Of a DNA stretch of 64,000 nt, positions 55,065 through 63,716 are shown piece after piece. How positions within the stretch are numbered: position 1 is the stretch's first letter; every line of letters starts with the position of its first letter. Under the pieces are notes generated by a model. It did no database searches and was not told where the DNA came from. It worked only from the letters and a program-made list of their open reading frames with translations. This DNA comes from Niveispirillum sp. SYP-B3756 (GTDB taxonomy: Bacteria > Pseudomonadota > Alphaproteobacteria > Azospirillales > Azospirillaceae): positions 218,317-282,316 of the forward strand of contig NZ_WIDQ01000007.1 of assembly GCF_009495745.1 (NCBI RefSeq). Reading direction: 5' to 3'. Position numbers and translations under genes: made by a program.

Positions 55065-55628
55065 ATGGCACAGGATGAACAGGATGACAGGGCCGATCTG
55101 CTGCTGGTGCTGCGGTGCCAGTTGGGGGAGGCGGCGGCCTTTGACGGGCTGGCCCGGCGTTGGGCCCAACCGCTCCAGCGTTATCTGACAAGTTGGACAA
55201 GTGATGGCGATGCGCTGGCGGACCTGAGCCAGGATGTCTGGCTGCGGGTTCTGCGCGGCCTGCCGGGTTTGCGCCAGCCGGATCGGTTCCGGTCCTGGCT
55301 GTTCGGCATCGCCCATCGCACGGCGATGGACCGGTTCCGGGCAAAATACCGCCAGCCACCACCGATGCCGGAAGAGGCAGCGGATCAAGTCGCCGCTGAT
55401 GATTCGGGTGGGGATACTGCCGACAAGGAGGCGTTGTTGGCCGGACTCGACCGCGCGCTGGACCGGTTGGGGCCGGTGGAGCGCCAGACGCTGACGCTTT
55501 TCTATTTGGAAGACATTCCCCTCAACGAGGTTGCCCGCATCACTGGCGTGCCCGCCGGGACGGTGAAATCACGCCTGTCGCGGGGCCGCGCGCAACTGCG
55601 CGCCATCATGAAGGAGCAGCAAGCATGA
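55065..55628 (+). CDS. ECF-type RNA polymerase sigma factor
   Basis: A 187-residue sigma-70 family factor. Region 2 includes DLSQDVWLRVLRGLPGL and FRSWLFGIAHRTAMDRFR (-10 recognition), and region 4 has LTLFYLEDIPLNEVARITGV with VPAGTVKSRLSRGRAQLR (-35 recognition helix). The acidic linker between them (EEAADQVAADDSGGD) is longer than average. The start ATG 55065 has a GGGGAGGGG site. It overlaps by 4 bp a membrane protein gene that takes the anti-sigma position. Confidence 0.95.
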   Translation: MAQDEQDDRADLLLVLRCQLGEAAAFDGLARRWAQPLQRYLTSWTSDGDALADLSQDVWLRVLRGLPGLRQPDRFRSWLFGIAHRTAMDRFRAKYRQPPPMPEEAADQVAADDSGGDTADKEALLAGLDRALDRLGPVERQTLTLFYLEDIPLNEVARITGVPAGTVKSRLSRGRAQLRAIMKEQQA

Positions 55629-56104
55629 CAAGGGCAGACAGCGCACAGATCGAAGAACGCCTGATTTCCCAGGGCCGCGCCATGCTCAGCGGGCCGGGGC
55701 GCTGGGGGCATGTGGCCTTGCTGGCCGCAGCTCTGGCCATGGCGGCCACGCTGGGCAGCCTGCTGGCCACGGAGCCGGGCCTGCCGCTGCGTACCGTCAC
55801 CGCCCTTTCGGTGATGCTGGCCATGGCGCTGGCCTGGGTTGCCTATGCGGTTTGGGTGCTGGCGCAGCGCCGTCCGCTTTATGGCCGGCACCGGCTGGTG
55901 GCCAGTGCCATGGGATGCGGCTTTGCCGGACTTTATACCGCTGGTGCCGCCGCCCTCTGGCTGGGGGCCGATAGGCCGGGGGCGGGGCCGGCGGCAGGGC
56001 TTGGGCTGGCGATGCTGGCTGTTGGCCTGCTGCTGCTGATCCGGGCACGTCGGCAGGTACAGGCACTGGAGGCATGGCGCCGCCGGTTGGAAGGCGGGGC
56101 CTGA
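55625..56104 (+). CDS. membrane protein encoded with the ECF sigma factor
   Basis: A 159-residue protein with four hydrophobic helices (about residues 28-48, 58-80, 92-112 and 120-138), a short N-terminal cytoplasmic part (MTRADSAQIEERLISQGRAM) and a basic C-terminal tail with a coiled-coil look (RARRQVQALEAWRRRLEG). It overlaps the sigma gene (ATGA). By position it may be its anti-sigma factor or transmembrane partner, but no zinc-finger HxxxCxxC motif is present. Function by context only. Confidence 0.7.
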   Translation: MTRADSAQIEERLISQGRAMLSGPGRWGHVALLAAALAMAATLGSLLATEPGLPLRTVTALSVMLAMALAWVAYAVWVLAQRRPLYGRHRLVASAMGCGFAGLYTAGAAALWLGADRPGAGPAAGLGLAMLAVGLLLLIRARRQVQALEAWRRRLEGGA

Positions 56105-56119
56105 ACAGCCGCTGCAATG

Positions 56120-56157
56120 ATCCCGGCGCGGGTGCCACCAAGCACCCGCGCCGGGAT
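56120..56157. terminator. bidirectional terminator hairpin
   Basis: A perfect 16-bp stem (ATCCCGGCGCGGGTGC with its complement) and a 6-nt loop, between the sigma operon and the converging pgm gene. Confidence 0.85.
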
Positions 56158-56164
56158 ATTGTCA

Positions 56165-57559
56165 TCAGAACCCGGCCGGGGCGGCGATACCGCTGGCGGC
56201 CAGTTCGGCCTTGATAAAGTTCTTCAGCCGTTCCAGCCCTTCGGCAGTGAAGGCCTCGGCACGGGCGACCAGCACGTCCTGGGTGTTGGAGGCACGCAGC
56301 AGCCACCAGCCATCCTTGGTCTTCACGCGCACGCCGTCGATGTCATTCACCTCGTCGCCGCTGGCGGCGGCCGCCGCCTTGACGCGGTTCTTGATCTCTT
56401 CGACAGAGGCGAACTTGCGCTCTTCTGATACCTGGAAGCGGACTTCCGGGGTGTTCAGCACGTCCGGCAACTCATCGCGCAGGGCGGACAGGGTGCCCTC
56501 CCGGCTGACCTGACCGATCAGACGCACGCCGCAATAGGGCGCATCATCATAGCCGTAATATTTATCGGCAAAGAAGATGTGGCCCGACATTTCGCCGGCC
56601 AGCGGGCTGTTGGTTTCGGCCATCTTGGCCTTCAGCAGCGAATGGCCCGTCTTCCACATCAGCGGCGTGCCGCCGCACTTGGCGATCTGGTCAAACAGGG
56701 TCTGACTGGCCTTGACGTCAGCGATGATGGTGGCACCGGGATGGCTGCGCAGCACATCCTTGGCATAGATGGCGACCAACTGGTCGCCCCAGACGATGCG
56801 GCCCTTTTCATCCACCGCCCCGATACGGTCGGCGTCGCCGTCAAAGGCGATGCCCAGATCGGCCCCCAGTTCCTTGACCTTGTGGATGATATCCTCAAGG
56901 TTTTCCGGGATGGTCGGGTCGGGGTGATGGTTGGGGAAATCGCCGTCAATATCATCGAACAGCAGCGTGTGCTTGCCCGGCAGTTTGGCGACCAGACGGC
57001 GCAGGATTTCGCCAGCGGCACCATTGCCATTGTCCCAAACGACGTTCAGATCCTTGACGCCATCATAATCCTGCAACAGACGCTCAACATAGGCGTCCTG
57101 GATATCGATGGTTTCTTCCGTGCCATCGCCGGTGGCGAAATCACCGGCTGCTGCGATGGTGCCGATCTCCTGGATCTGCGCGCCATAGACGGGGGCCTTG
57201 CCCATCATCATCTTGAAGCCGTTATAATCCGGCGGATTATGCGAGCCGGTGATCATCAGACCGGCATCCAGCTTCAGGTGGCGTACGGTGAAATACAGCA
57301 TGGGCGTAGGGCCCAAGCCGATGCGCACCACATGCAGACCGGTGGATTTCAGCCCTTCCACCACGGCCTGTTCCAGTTCCGGGGAGGAATGGCGGCCATC
57401 ATAGCCGATGGCGACCTTGGTGCCGCCCTGGCGAACAACCTGGGTGCCGAAGCCGCGCCCGATGGCGCGGGCGTCGTCGGCATTCACCGTCTTGCCGATG
57501 ATGCCGCGGATATCATATTCGCGCAGCACCGTGGGGTGGAACTGATGCGCCAGGGTCAT
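56165..57559 (-). CDS. phosphomannomutase/phosphoglucomutase
   Basis: A 464-residue alpha-D-phosphohexomutase, interconverting hexose 1- and 6-phosphates. The active-site phosphoserine is in [14 protein letters not shown] (near residue 105), the metal loop is [10 protein letters not shown] (near 240), the sugar-binding loop GEMSGHIFF and the C-terminal phosphate-binding [20 protein letters not shown] enzymes of this length supply glucose-1-P or mannose-1-P. With galU and ugd next door it fits UDP-glucose and UDP-glucuronate formation for polysaccharide. Confidence 0.95.
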   Translation of the reverse strand: MTLAHQFHPTVLREYDIRGIIGKTVNADDARAIGRGFGTQVVRQGGTKVAIGYDGRHSSPELEQAVVEGLKSTGLHVVRIGLGPTPMLYFTVRHLKLDAGLMITGSHNPPDYNGFKMMMGKAPVYGAQIQEIGTIAAAGDFATGDGTEETIDIQDAYVERLLQDYDGVKDLNVVWDNGNGAAGEILRRLVAKLPGKHTLLFDDIDGDFPNHHPDPTIPENLEDIIHKVKELGADLGIAFDGDADRIGAVDEKGRIVWGDQLVAIYAKDVLRSHPGATIIADVKASQTLFDQIAKCGGTPLMWKTGHSLLKAKMAETNSPLAGEMSGHIFFADKYYGYDDAPYCGVRLIGQVSREGTLSALRDELPDVLNTPEVRFQVSEERKFASVEEIKNRVKAAAAASGDEVNDIDGVRVKTKDGWWLLRASNTQDVLVARAEAFTAEGLERLKNFIKAELAASGIAAPAGF

Positions 57560-57657
57560 GGTTACGTCACCTAGGATCTGGTGGTTGTTTGGTTCACGGT
57601 CATATGGGGGTGCCGACGGATCGCCTTACGAAGGTGCCGCCGATACCCTTGGTTTTT

Positions 57658-58998
57658 TCAATGGTCCCGATGGGTTTTCTTCAACCGGCCCGGACGACCG
57701 ACGCAATAATAGGCGAAACCAAGCATTTCCGCATCTTCCGGGTTGAAGATGTTGCGCAGGTCTACCAGCAAAGGCTGGGCCATCTGCTTGGCGACGCGGC
57801 CCAGATTGATCATGCGGAATTCGTTCCATTCCGTCAGAACAACAGCGCAATCCGCCTGTTCCAGGGCACCATAGGCATCTTCTGCCCAAACCACACCGGG
57901 CAGCAGCTTCTCCGCCTCATGTCGACCGGCGGGATCATAAGCGGCAACCGTGGCACCGGCCGCCTGCAGGGCAGGGATAATATCCAGCGCCGGGGCATCG
58001 CGCATGTCATCAGTGTTGGGCTTGAAGGTCACGCCCAGAATACCGACACGTTTGCCCTGAACCGACCCGCCGCAGGCGGCGATGATGCGGTCGGCCATGG
58101 CCTTCTTGCGCTGGTCGTTGATGTCCACCACGGTTTCGATGATGCGCAGCGGGCTGCCATAATCCTGCGCCGTGGTGACCAGGGCCAGCGTATCCTTGGG
58201 GAAGCAGGACCCGCCATAGCCGGGGCCTGGATGCAGGAACTTCTTACCGATGCGGTTATCCAGGCCGATGCCCTTGGCCACATCATGTACGTCCGCCCCC
58301 ACCTTTTCGCACAGGTCGGCGATTTCGTTGATGAAGGTGATCTTGGCCGCCAGGAAGGTGTTGGCGGCATATTTGATCAGTTCCGATGTCTCCAGGCTGG
58401 TGAAGACCATCGGGGTTTCGATCAGGAACAGCGGGCGGTACAGCGCCCGCATCACCTGCCGGGCCCGGTCGCTGTCGGTGCCGATGACCACGCGGTCGGG
58501 CCGCATGAAATCTTCGATAGCCGAGCCTTCGCGCAGGAATTCCGGGTTCGACGCCACGTCGAAATCGGCTTCCGGGCGGGTCTTGCGGATAATGCGCGCC
58601 ACTTCCCGGCCCGTGCCGACGGGTACAGTGCTTTTGGTGACGATGACCGTGTAATCGTCCGGGTCCAGCGACTGGGCAATCTCCGCCGCGGCCGCATAAA
58701 CATAGGAAAGATCGGCATGGCCGTCGCCGCGCCGCGACGGGGTGCCGACGGCGATGAACACTGCATCCGCCCCGGCCACCGCACTGGGCAGATCGGTGGT
58801 GAAGGAAAGCCGGCCCGCCTTGGCGTTCTTTTCCACCAGCGCTTCCAGCCCCGGCTCATAGATGGGGATTTCCCCCCGGCGCAGCCGTTCGATCTTGCCT
58901 TCATCCTTGTCGACGCAGATCGTCTCCACACCGAATTCAGAGAAGCAAGCCCCCGAAACCAGCCCGACATAGCCAGTTCCAATCACTGCGATCCGCAT
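57658..58998 (-). CDS. UDP-glucose 6-dehydrogenase
   Basis: A 446-residue NAD-dependent enzyme oxidising UDP-glucose to UDP-glucuronate. It starts with the Rossmann loop IAVIGTGYVGLVSGACF. The catalytic cysteine is in GPGYGGSCFPKDT (near residue 263), and KITFINEIADLCEKVGADV carries the conserved lysine and asparagine region. The C-terminus ends with a short basic tail. It lies between galU and pgm on the same strand, each with its own spacing of about 100 bp. Confidence 0.96.
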   Translation of the reverse strand: MRIAVIGTGYVGLVSGACFSEFGVETICVDKDEGKIERLRRGEIPIYEPGLEALVEKNAKAGRLSFTTDLPSAVAGADAVFIAVGTPSRRGDGHADLSYVYAAAAEIAQSLDPDDYTVIVTKSTVPVGTGREVARIIRKTRPEADFDVASNPEFLREGSAIEDFMRPDRVVIGTDSDRARQVMRALYRPLFLIETPMVFTSLETSELIKYAANTFLAAKITFINEIADLCEKVGADVHDVAKGIGLDNRIGKKFLHPGPGYGGSCFPKDTLALVTTAQDYGSPLRIIETVVDINDQRKKAMADRIIAACGGSVQGKRVGILGVTFKPNTDDMRDAPALDIIPALQAAGATVAAYDPAGRHEAEKLLPGVVWAEDAYGALEQADCAVVLTEWNEFRMINLGRVAKQMAQPLLVDLRNIFNPEDAEMLGFAYYCVGRPGRLKKTHRDH

Positions 58999-59051
58999 TC
59001 AATCCCCCGTCCCGCCGGGCAAGAACTACACTAGGTTCTATAAAGACATAA

Positions 59052-59093
59052 AAGGGCGGTCGCTGACATCCCCCTGTCAGGTTGACCGCCCTT
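59052..59093 (-). terminator. hairpin between galU and ugd
   Basis: A 10-bp stem AAGGGCGGTC/GACCGCCCTT with an inner CTGACA/TGTCAG helix, followed on the minus strand by TTTTATG. It sits 9 bp past the galU stop. Confidence 0.8.
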
Positions 59094-59101
59094 GATCGCT
59101 T

Positions 59102-59971
59102 TTACAGCATGTCCTTCAAGGCCGCGCGCACCTTGTCGGCCATGTCTGGCCGTTCCAGCGCATAGGCGACATTGGCCAGCACGAAGCCCAACTTGTCACC
59201 GCAATCGAAGCGGCGACCTTCGAACTTGAAGCCGTGGAAGGGCTGCTTGCCGATCAGTTTGGCCATGGCGTCGGTCAACTGGATTTCGCCGCCGGCCCCC
59301 TTTTCGAACACGGACAGGTGCTGGAACACCTCCGGCTGCAGGATGTAGCGGCCCTGGATGGACAGGTTGGACGGGGCCTTGGCCGGCTCCGGCTTTTCCA
59401 CCAGCCCCTTCACGGCGACAAGCTGGCCGTTCTCGCTGGCGATGTCCAAGATGCCGTATTTGTTCGTCTGTTCGCGGGGCACCTCAAAGACGGACAGCAT
59501 GTTGCCGCCCACCTTGTCATAGGCATCCATCATCTGGGCCAGACACGGGCGGTCACCCAGCACCTGTTCGTCGGGTAACAGCACGGCGAACGGCTCATTG
59601 CCGACGAATTCGCGCGCGCACCAGACGGCATGGCCGAGGCCCAGCGGTTCAGCCTGACGCACATAGGACAGGAAGCCGGACTGGATCTGAATCGCCTCGA
59701 CGATCTTCAGCAGATCATCCTTGCCGCGGCGGCGCAGCGTTTCATTCAGCTCGTAATTCAGGTCGAAATGGTCTTCCAGCGGGCTCTTGCCCCGGCTGGT
59801 GACAAAGCAGAACTGCTCAATTCCGGCAGCCTTCGCCTCGTCCACCGCGTGCTGGATCAGCGGGCGGTCGGCAAGTGGCAGCATTTCCTTCGGGATGGCC
59901 TTGGTGGCCGGAAGGAAGCGGGTCCCCAGACCCGCGACAGGAAATACGGCCTTGCGCACTTTTTGGGGCAT
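59102..59971 (-). CDS. galU: UTP-glucose-1-phosphate uridylyltransferase
   Basis: A 289-residue nucleotidyltransferase making UDP-glucose from UTP and glucose 1-phosphate. The nucleotide-binding signature is VFPVAGLGTRFLPATKAIPK with the catalytic-type lysine KEMLPL; then FAVLLPDEQVLGD and VEKPEPAKAPSNL. The ATG at 59971 (MPQKVRKA) is the family start, while the frame continues upstream with unrelated residues. It completes the three-gene UDP-sugar cluster. Confidence 0.96.
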   Translation of the reverse strand: MPQKVRKAVFPVAGLGTRFLPATKAIPKEMLPLADRPLIQHAVDEAKAAGIEQFCFVTSRGKSPLEDHFDLNYELNETLRRRGKDDLLKIVEAIQIQSGFLSYVRQAEPLGLGHAVWCAREFVGNEPFAVLLPDEQVLGDRPCLAQMMDAYDKVGGNMLSVFEVPREQTNKYGILDIASENGQLVAVKGLVEKPEPAKAPSNLSIQGRYILQPEVFQHLSVFEKGAGGEIQLTDAMAKLIGKQPFHGFKFEGRRFDCGDKLGFVLANVAYALERPDMADKVRAALKDML

Positions 59972-60401
59972 CTCGGTCCCTGCTGAAAAAGCCAAAGAAG
60001 ATGAAAGGCGGGCGGACAATCCGCCACGCCCTGTTGTGCCACGCGCCGCGAACGCCCGCAACATGCCCGCAGAAATGCGGCGACGAAACAGGCGGGCGGA
60101 GCCGGCCGCCTTGATCAACGTTACAGCGGTCCTTCTGTTCCGCCCATTGATCCTTGTCAGACTGGTACCAAATTCAGTGATGTTTGCGCGGAAACGGGTG
60201 GTCAAGGCCATTTGCCAGCGGGGTTGGACATGCTAATCATACAATGGATAGGTTTTCCGGCAACTTCGTGTCAAACGGCCATGGTTGTGACAGACAGCCA
60301 TGGTATTTTGATTTATTAAGGGAACCACCCTGTTGATTTGATAGCACGCGGGTTCTGCCTGTCCGGGTTCCATCCGCTGGCTGCAACAGGGAAAGTGCCC
60401 C
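59972..60401. other. 430-bp divergent intergenic region
   Basis: No reliable gene. It must carry the promoters for galU (minus) and the response regulator (plus). I see no clear operator or repeat in it. Confidence 0.6.
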
Positions 60402-61088
60402 ATGACCCCGGTATTGGGATTGACGATGAATATCCTGATTGGCGACGATCATCTTCTGTTTCGTGAGGGCCTCTGCCGCCTGCTGCAGCAGTTGGATGAG
60501 AAGGCCACCTTCGTGGAGGCGGGCACCTTTGACGCGGTGCTGGAACTGGCGAAGGGCGACCAGGATTTCGACCTGATCCTGATGGATCTGCAGATGCCGG
60601 GCTTTCCCGGTTTCTCCGGCGTACAGGAAGTGTGCGAGAATCAGGCCGGCACGCCGGTGGTCATCGTCTCCGCCTCTGAAACGCAGGCCGATGTGCGCGC
60701 GGCGCTGGATGCCGGTGCGTCGGGCTATATCCCGAAAAGCTCCAGCGTGAAGATCATGCTGAGCGCGCTGAACCTCGTCTTCTCCGGTGGCATCTATGTG
60801 CCGCCGGCAGCCCTGCTGGGCGATGGGGCCGGGGTGGGGGCATCCGTGCAGGCGGGTTCCGCCGGCGGTGGGGCCCCTGTCGGCAATGCAGCCGGTTCCC
60901 CGGCCCTGACACAGCGCCAGCGCGATGTGCTGCGCTGCCTGCGGGAGGGTAAGTCCAACAAGCAGATTGCTTATGAGCTGGGCCTGTCCGAAGGCACGGT
61001 GAAGATCCATGTCACGGCGGTGATGCGGTCGCTGGGGGTGCGCAACCGCACCCAGGCGGTGATCGCCTCTGCCGATATCCTGCCCTGA
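60402..61088 (+). CDS. LuxR/NarL-type response regulator
   Basis: A 228-residue two-component regulator. Receiver domain: acidic pocket in ILIGDDHLLFREG, phospho-aspartate in LILMDLQMPGFPG (near residue 62), and lysine in SGYIPKSSS. A Gly/Ala-rich linker of about 30 residues (residues 142-165) precedes the HTH LTQRQRDVLRCLREGKSNKQIAY, then GLSEGTVKIHVTAVMRSLGV. The ATG at 60402 has an AGGGAA site; 60426 is the alternative start. No sensor kinase gene is adjacent. Confidence 0.93.
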   Translation: MTPVLGLTMNILIGDDHLLFREGLCRLLQQLDEKATFVEAGTFDAVLELAKGDQDFDLILMDLQMPGFPGFSGVQEVCENQAGTPVVIVSASETQADVRAALDAGASGYIPKSSSVKIMLSALNLVFSGGIYVPPAALLGDGAGVGASVQAGSAGGGAPVGNAAGSPALTQRQRDVLRCLREGKSNKQIAYELGLSEGTVKIHVTAVMRSLGVRNRTQAVIASADILP

Positions 61089-61123
61089 ATCATAAGGGCG
61101 CCTTTCCGCGCGATATCCTGATT

Positions 61124-62077
61124 ATGAGCATTGATGATGTGACGGCCCCGACGGCAACGCCGCTCGGGGCCACCGCCTATCTGGCGGTTGAAGAATTCCT
61201 GGAACCGCTGCTGGCGGAATTGGGGGAGGTGCAGTCGGTGCATGGGCGGTTGGTGCTGGCCGAAGGGCCGCCGCGCCCCGTCGCCTGGGCGCAGAATATC
61301 TGGTACGATCCGGTGCTGATTCCCATCAGTTCCATCAAGCAGGGGGCCAAGGCCCTGCGCGCCATCCAGCGCAACTGGGCGCTCTATGGGTTCCAGCATC
61401 ACCGCCGGGCCCAACTGATCCAGGATAATCTGCCCCATGTCTCGGCCAAGCCGCTGAATTTCTTCACGGCACCGCCCACGGCCCCGCTAGGGTCATGGAC
61501 GCTGCTGAACGAGAATACGATCCTGGCCGCTGCCCATTGTTCCAGCCCCTTCCGCAATGGGGAGATCGAGTTCATCGAGGATAAGGCGACACCGCCCAAC
61601 CGCGCCTATCTGAAACTGTGGGAGGCCTTCACGCGCATTGGCCATACGCCCAAGCCGGGGGAAATCTGCCTGGATCTGGGCGCCTGCCCCGGCGGCTGGA
61701 CCTGGGTGATGCAGACCTGTGGGGCCAGTGTGATCGCCATCGACAAGGCCCCGCTGGACCCGCGCATTGCCCGCCTGCCCGGTGTGACGGAGCGGCGGGA
61801 AAGTGCCTTTGGTCTGAAGCCTGCCGATATCGGGCCCGTGGATTGGCTGTGCTGTGACGTGATCTGCTACCCGTCCAAGCTGCTGCGCATGGTGCAGGGC
61901 TGGTTGGAGTCGGGGCTGGTGAAGAATTTCATCTGTACCTTGAAATTCCAGGGGGAGACGGACCATGAAACCGCCCGCGCCTTCGCCGCTATTCCTGGCA
62001 GCCAGTTGGTGCATCTGTGCCAGAACAAGCACGAGCTGACCTGGATCCGGCTGGACGCTAAAGCCAGCTGCGTTTAG
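61124..62077 (+). CDS. RlmM-like SAM-dependent methyltransferase
   Basis: A 317-residue enzyme with a substrate-binding N-terminal half and a C-terminal FtsJ-like Rossmann domain. Motif I is LDLGACPGGWTWVMQTCGAS (near residue 184), followed by VIAIDKAPLDPRI and WLCCDVICYPSKLL. The GACPGGW motif and overall size fit the RlmM/RrmJ group, which 2'-O-methylates 23S rRNA; the FtsJ K-D-K-E tetrad is plausible, with the second lysine in CTLKFQGETDHE. The stop codon lies inside the first of three downstream hairpins. Confidence 0.83.
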   Translation: MSIDDVTAPTATPLGATAYLAVEEFLEPLLAELGEVQSVHGRLVLAEGPPRPVAWAQNIWYDPVLIPISSIKQGAKALRAIQRNWALYGFQHHRRAQLIQDNLPHVSAKPLNFFTAPPTAPLGSWTLLNENTILAAAHCSSPFRNGEIEFIEDKATPPNRAYLKLWEAFTRIGHTPKPGEICLDLGACPGGWTWVMQTCGASVIAIDKAPLDPRIARLPGVTERRESAFGLKPADIGPVDWLCCDVICYPSKLLRMVQGWLESGLVKNFICTLKFQGETDHETARAFAAIPGSQLVHLCQNKHELTWIRLDAKASCV

Positions 62078-62098
62078 TCGAACGCAGCTGGCTTTAGC
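62057..62098. repeat. hairpin 1 of three, overlapping the methyltransferase stop
   Basis: A perfect 18-bp stem, GCTAAAGCCAGCTGCGTT with its complement, around a 6-nt loop. It has no T run on the plus strand. Confidence 0.85.
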
Positions 62099-62111
62099 TG
62101 AGTCTGCCTAC

Positions 62112-62158
62112 GAGCGGATTCACGCCAAGAGGTGATGTCACCTTTTGGCGATCCGCTC
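62112..62158. repeat. hairpin 2 of three
   Basis: A composite stem: GAGCGGAT/ATCCGCTC, GCCAA/TTGGC and AGGTGA/TCACCT, with a small internal loop and one G-T pair. Confidence 0.8.
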
Positions 62159-62165
62159 TAGCCGC

Positions 62166-62203
62166 AACTGAAGATCATTCCGTGAAGGCAATGATCTTCA
62201 GTT
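62166..62203. repeat. hairpin 3 of three, overlapping the hydroxylase stop
   Basis: A perfect 14-bp stem AACTGAAGATCATT/AATGATCTTCAGTT with a 10-nt loop. Its right arm covers the stop codon of the minus-strand hydroxylase gene. Confidence 0.85.
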
Positions 62204-63379
62204 TCCCCAATCACCCGTTCCGGCACCGTAATCATCGATGGCAGCCAACATGGTTGCCACCTGATCGCGTTCCTGCGCTGTCAGTTCCGGGCGCCAGACA
62301 TCGAACAGCAGGATGACGCGCGTCTGATCACTGTTGTTCCAGGCCTCATGCTCGATCGTGTCATCGAACAGCCAAGCCTGCCCCTCCCGCCATTCCCGCG
62401 TCTCATTGCCGACCCGGAAGCCGCAGCCGGGCGGGACGATCAGCGGCAGATGGCAGATCAGCCTTGTATTGACGAAGCCGGTATGCGGCGGGATGCGAGC
62501 CCCCGGTTTCAGCCGGGAAAACAGGATGGAGGGGGAACGACCCCGGATGCGGGGCAGGGGAAGCCCCGCCAGCGCCGCCGCCGTGGCGGGGCAGCGGGCG
62601 ATATTATCCGCCTGTGGCTCCCCATGTTTCCAGAGATAGAAGGCGCTCCAGTCCTGGCTGTCGCGCAGGCCTGACTGGTCGATTTCCGGCTGGTCGCCGC
62701 TGCCGCTTTGCAGATAGGGCTGGAACGGTTCCGGTCCCTGCATGATCGCCAGCAACTCTGCCCGGATGGCGTCGGTGGCAGCTTCCAGTTTTTCCAGCCA
62801 GGGGAACTGTTCCCGCTCGTAGAACTGGATATGCGGCAGTTCCGGGAACAGATAGGCCTGGGGCTGCTGCATATAGACGGTGCGCCGGCCGAACAGAATA
62901 TCCAGCGACCGGGTAAAGCGGCCGCTGGAGTGGGCCGGGTCGAAGCCCGCAGCACCCAGCCGTTCCTGCAGGAAGCTCTCAAATTTCTGCGCATAATCCT
63001 GGCAGCGGCCCTGCGCCCGCCACAGCTCAGCCGCCAGATCGGCCGGTGTCTGGGCGGCGGGGGGCGCCAGCTTCAAGGCCTCGCGGTAGAAGGCGACGGC
63101 GGACCGGTCATTGCCGCGCGCGGCGAACAGGTCGCCTTTCAACAACAGGGCACGGCAATTGCGCGGATCACGCGCCAGCACCTTATCCAGGCTGACCGCC
63201 AGCCCGTCCAGATCCTGGGTGCCGCGCTGGGCATGGGCCAGGGCCAGCCAGATGCCGGCATCATCCAGCCCGGCGGCGATGGCACCCTGGAAAGCGGCTT
63301 GCGCCGCCGGCCAATCCCCCCGTCGGAACGCCTCCATCCCCGCCCTGCCCAGGCCTGCCGCACTGCCACCAATAGCCAT
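62198..63379 (-). CDS. TPR protein with aspartyl/asparaginyl beta-hydroxylase domain
   Basis: About 393 residues. Three or so TPR repeats occupy the N-terminal third (AFRRGDWPAAQAAFQGAIAA, then LDKVLARDPRNCRALLLKGD). The C-terminal Asp_Arg_Hydrox domain has iron-binding histidines in IPPHTGFVNTRLICHLPLIV and WLFDDTIEHEAWN. Such enzymes use Fe(II) and 2-oxoglutarate to hydroxylate Asp/Asn of proteins or lipid A chains (LpxO-like); the TPR part suggests a protein partner. ATG 63379 follows an AAGGGGGA site. Confidence 0.9.
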   Translation of the reverse strand: MAIGGSAAGLGRAGMEAFRRGDWPAAQAAFQGAIAAGLDDAGIWLALAHAQRGTQDLDGLAVSLDKVLARDPRNCRALLLKGDLFAARGNDRSAVAFYREALKLAPPAAQTPADLAAELWRAQGRCQDYAQKFESFLQERLGAAGFDPAHSSGRFTRSLDILFGRRTVYMQQPQAYLFPELPHIQFYEREQFPWLEKLEAATDAIRAELLAIMQGPEPFQPYLQSGSGDQPEIDQSGLRDSQDWSAFYLWKHGEPQADNIARCPATAAALAGLPLPRIRGRSPSILFSRLKPGARIPPHTGFVNTRLICHLPLIVPPGCGFRVGNETREWREGQAWLFDDTIEHEAWNNSDQTRVILLFDVWRPELTAQERDQVATMLAAIDDYGAGTGDWGN

Positions 63380-63517
63380 GTAACGTTCCCCCTTTGCGCG
63401 GCAGCATGGGAAACGACAATGCAATGATGGTCAATGGTAGAGTGGCAGAAGAAAGCGGCACGGACAGGGGCGCAAGGGGCCACGCCATCGCTCTCTTCCG
63501 CGTCTGCCCGGATGTTG

Positions 63518-63672
63518 TACCAACCCGCCTAAAGGTTGACCTTTAGGCGGGTTGAAGGCCGGCGACCGCCGGCCCGCCGCGCGTGCGGTGCCAAGCCAAG
63601 GGCACGGAAGTGCCCGTCCGGCGCATGAGGGAACGCAAAATCTCCCTGGATCGGTCACGATCAAGGGAGGGG
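63518..63672 (+). repeat. structured ~155-bp intergenic repeat, copy C
   Basis: Same architecture as copies A and B: TACCAACCCGCC, hairpin AACCCGCCTAAAGGT/ACCTTTAGGCGGGTT, GGCCGGCGACCGCCGGCC, middle stem GGGCAC/GTGCCC, and TCGGTCACGATCAAGGGAG. The right end runs straight into GGTCTGTTGAAGAAGCC, which may be the edge of the insertion sequence. Confidence 0.9.
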
Positions 63673-63716
63673 TCTGTTGAAGAAGCCGATTGCTGATCTG
63701 ATGATTTGCAGTCTGG

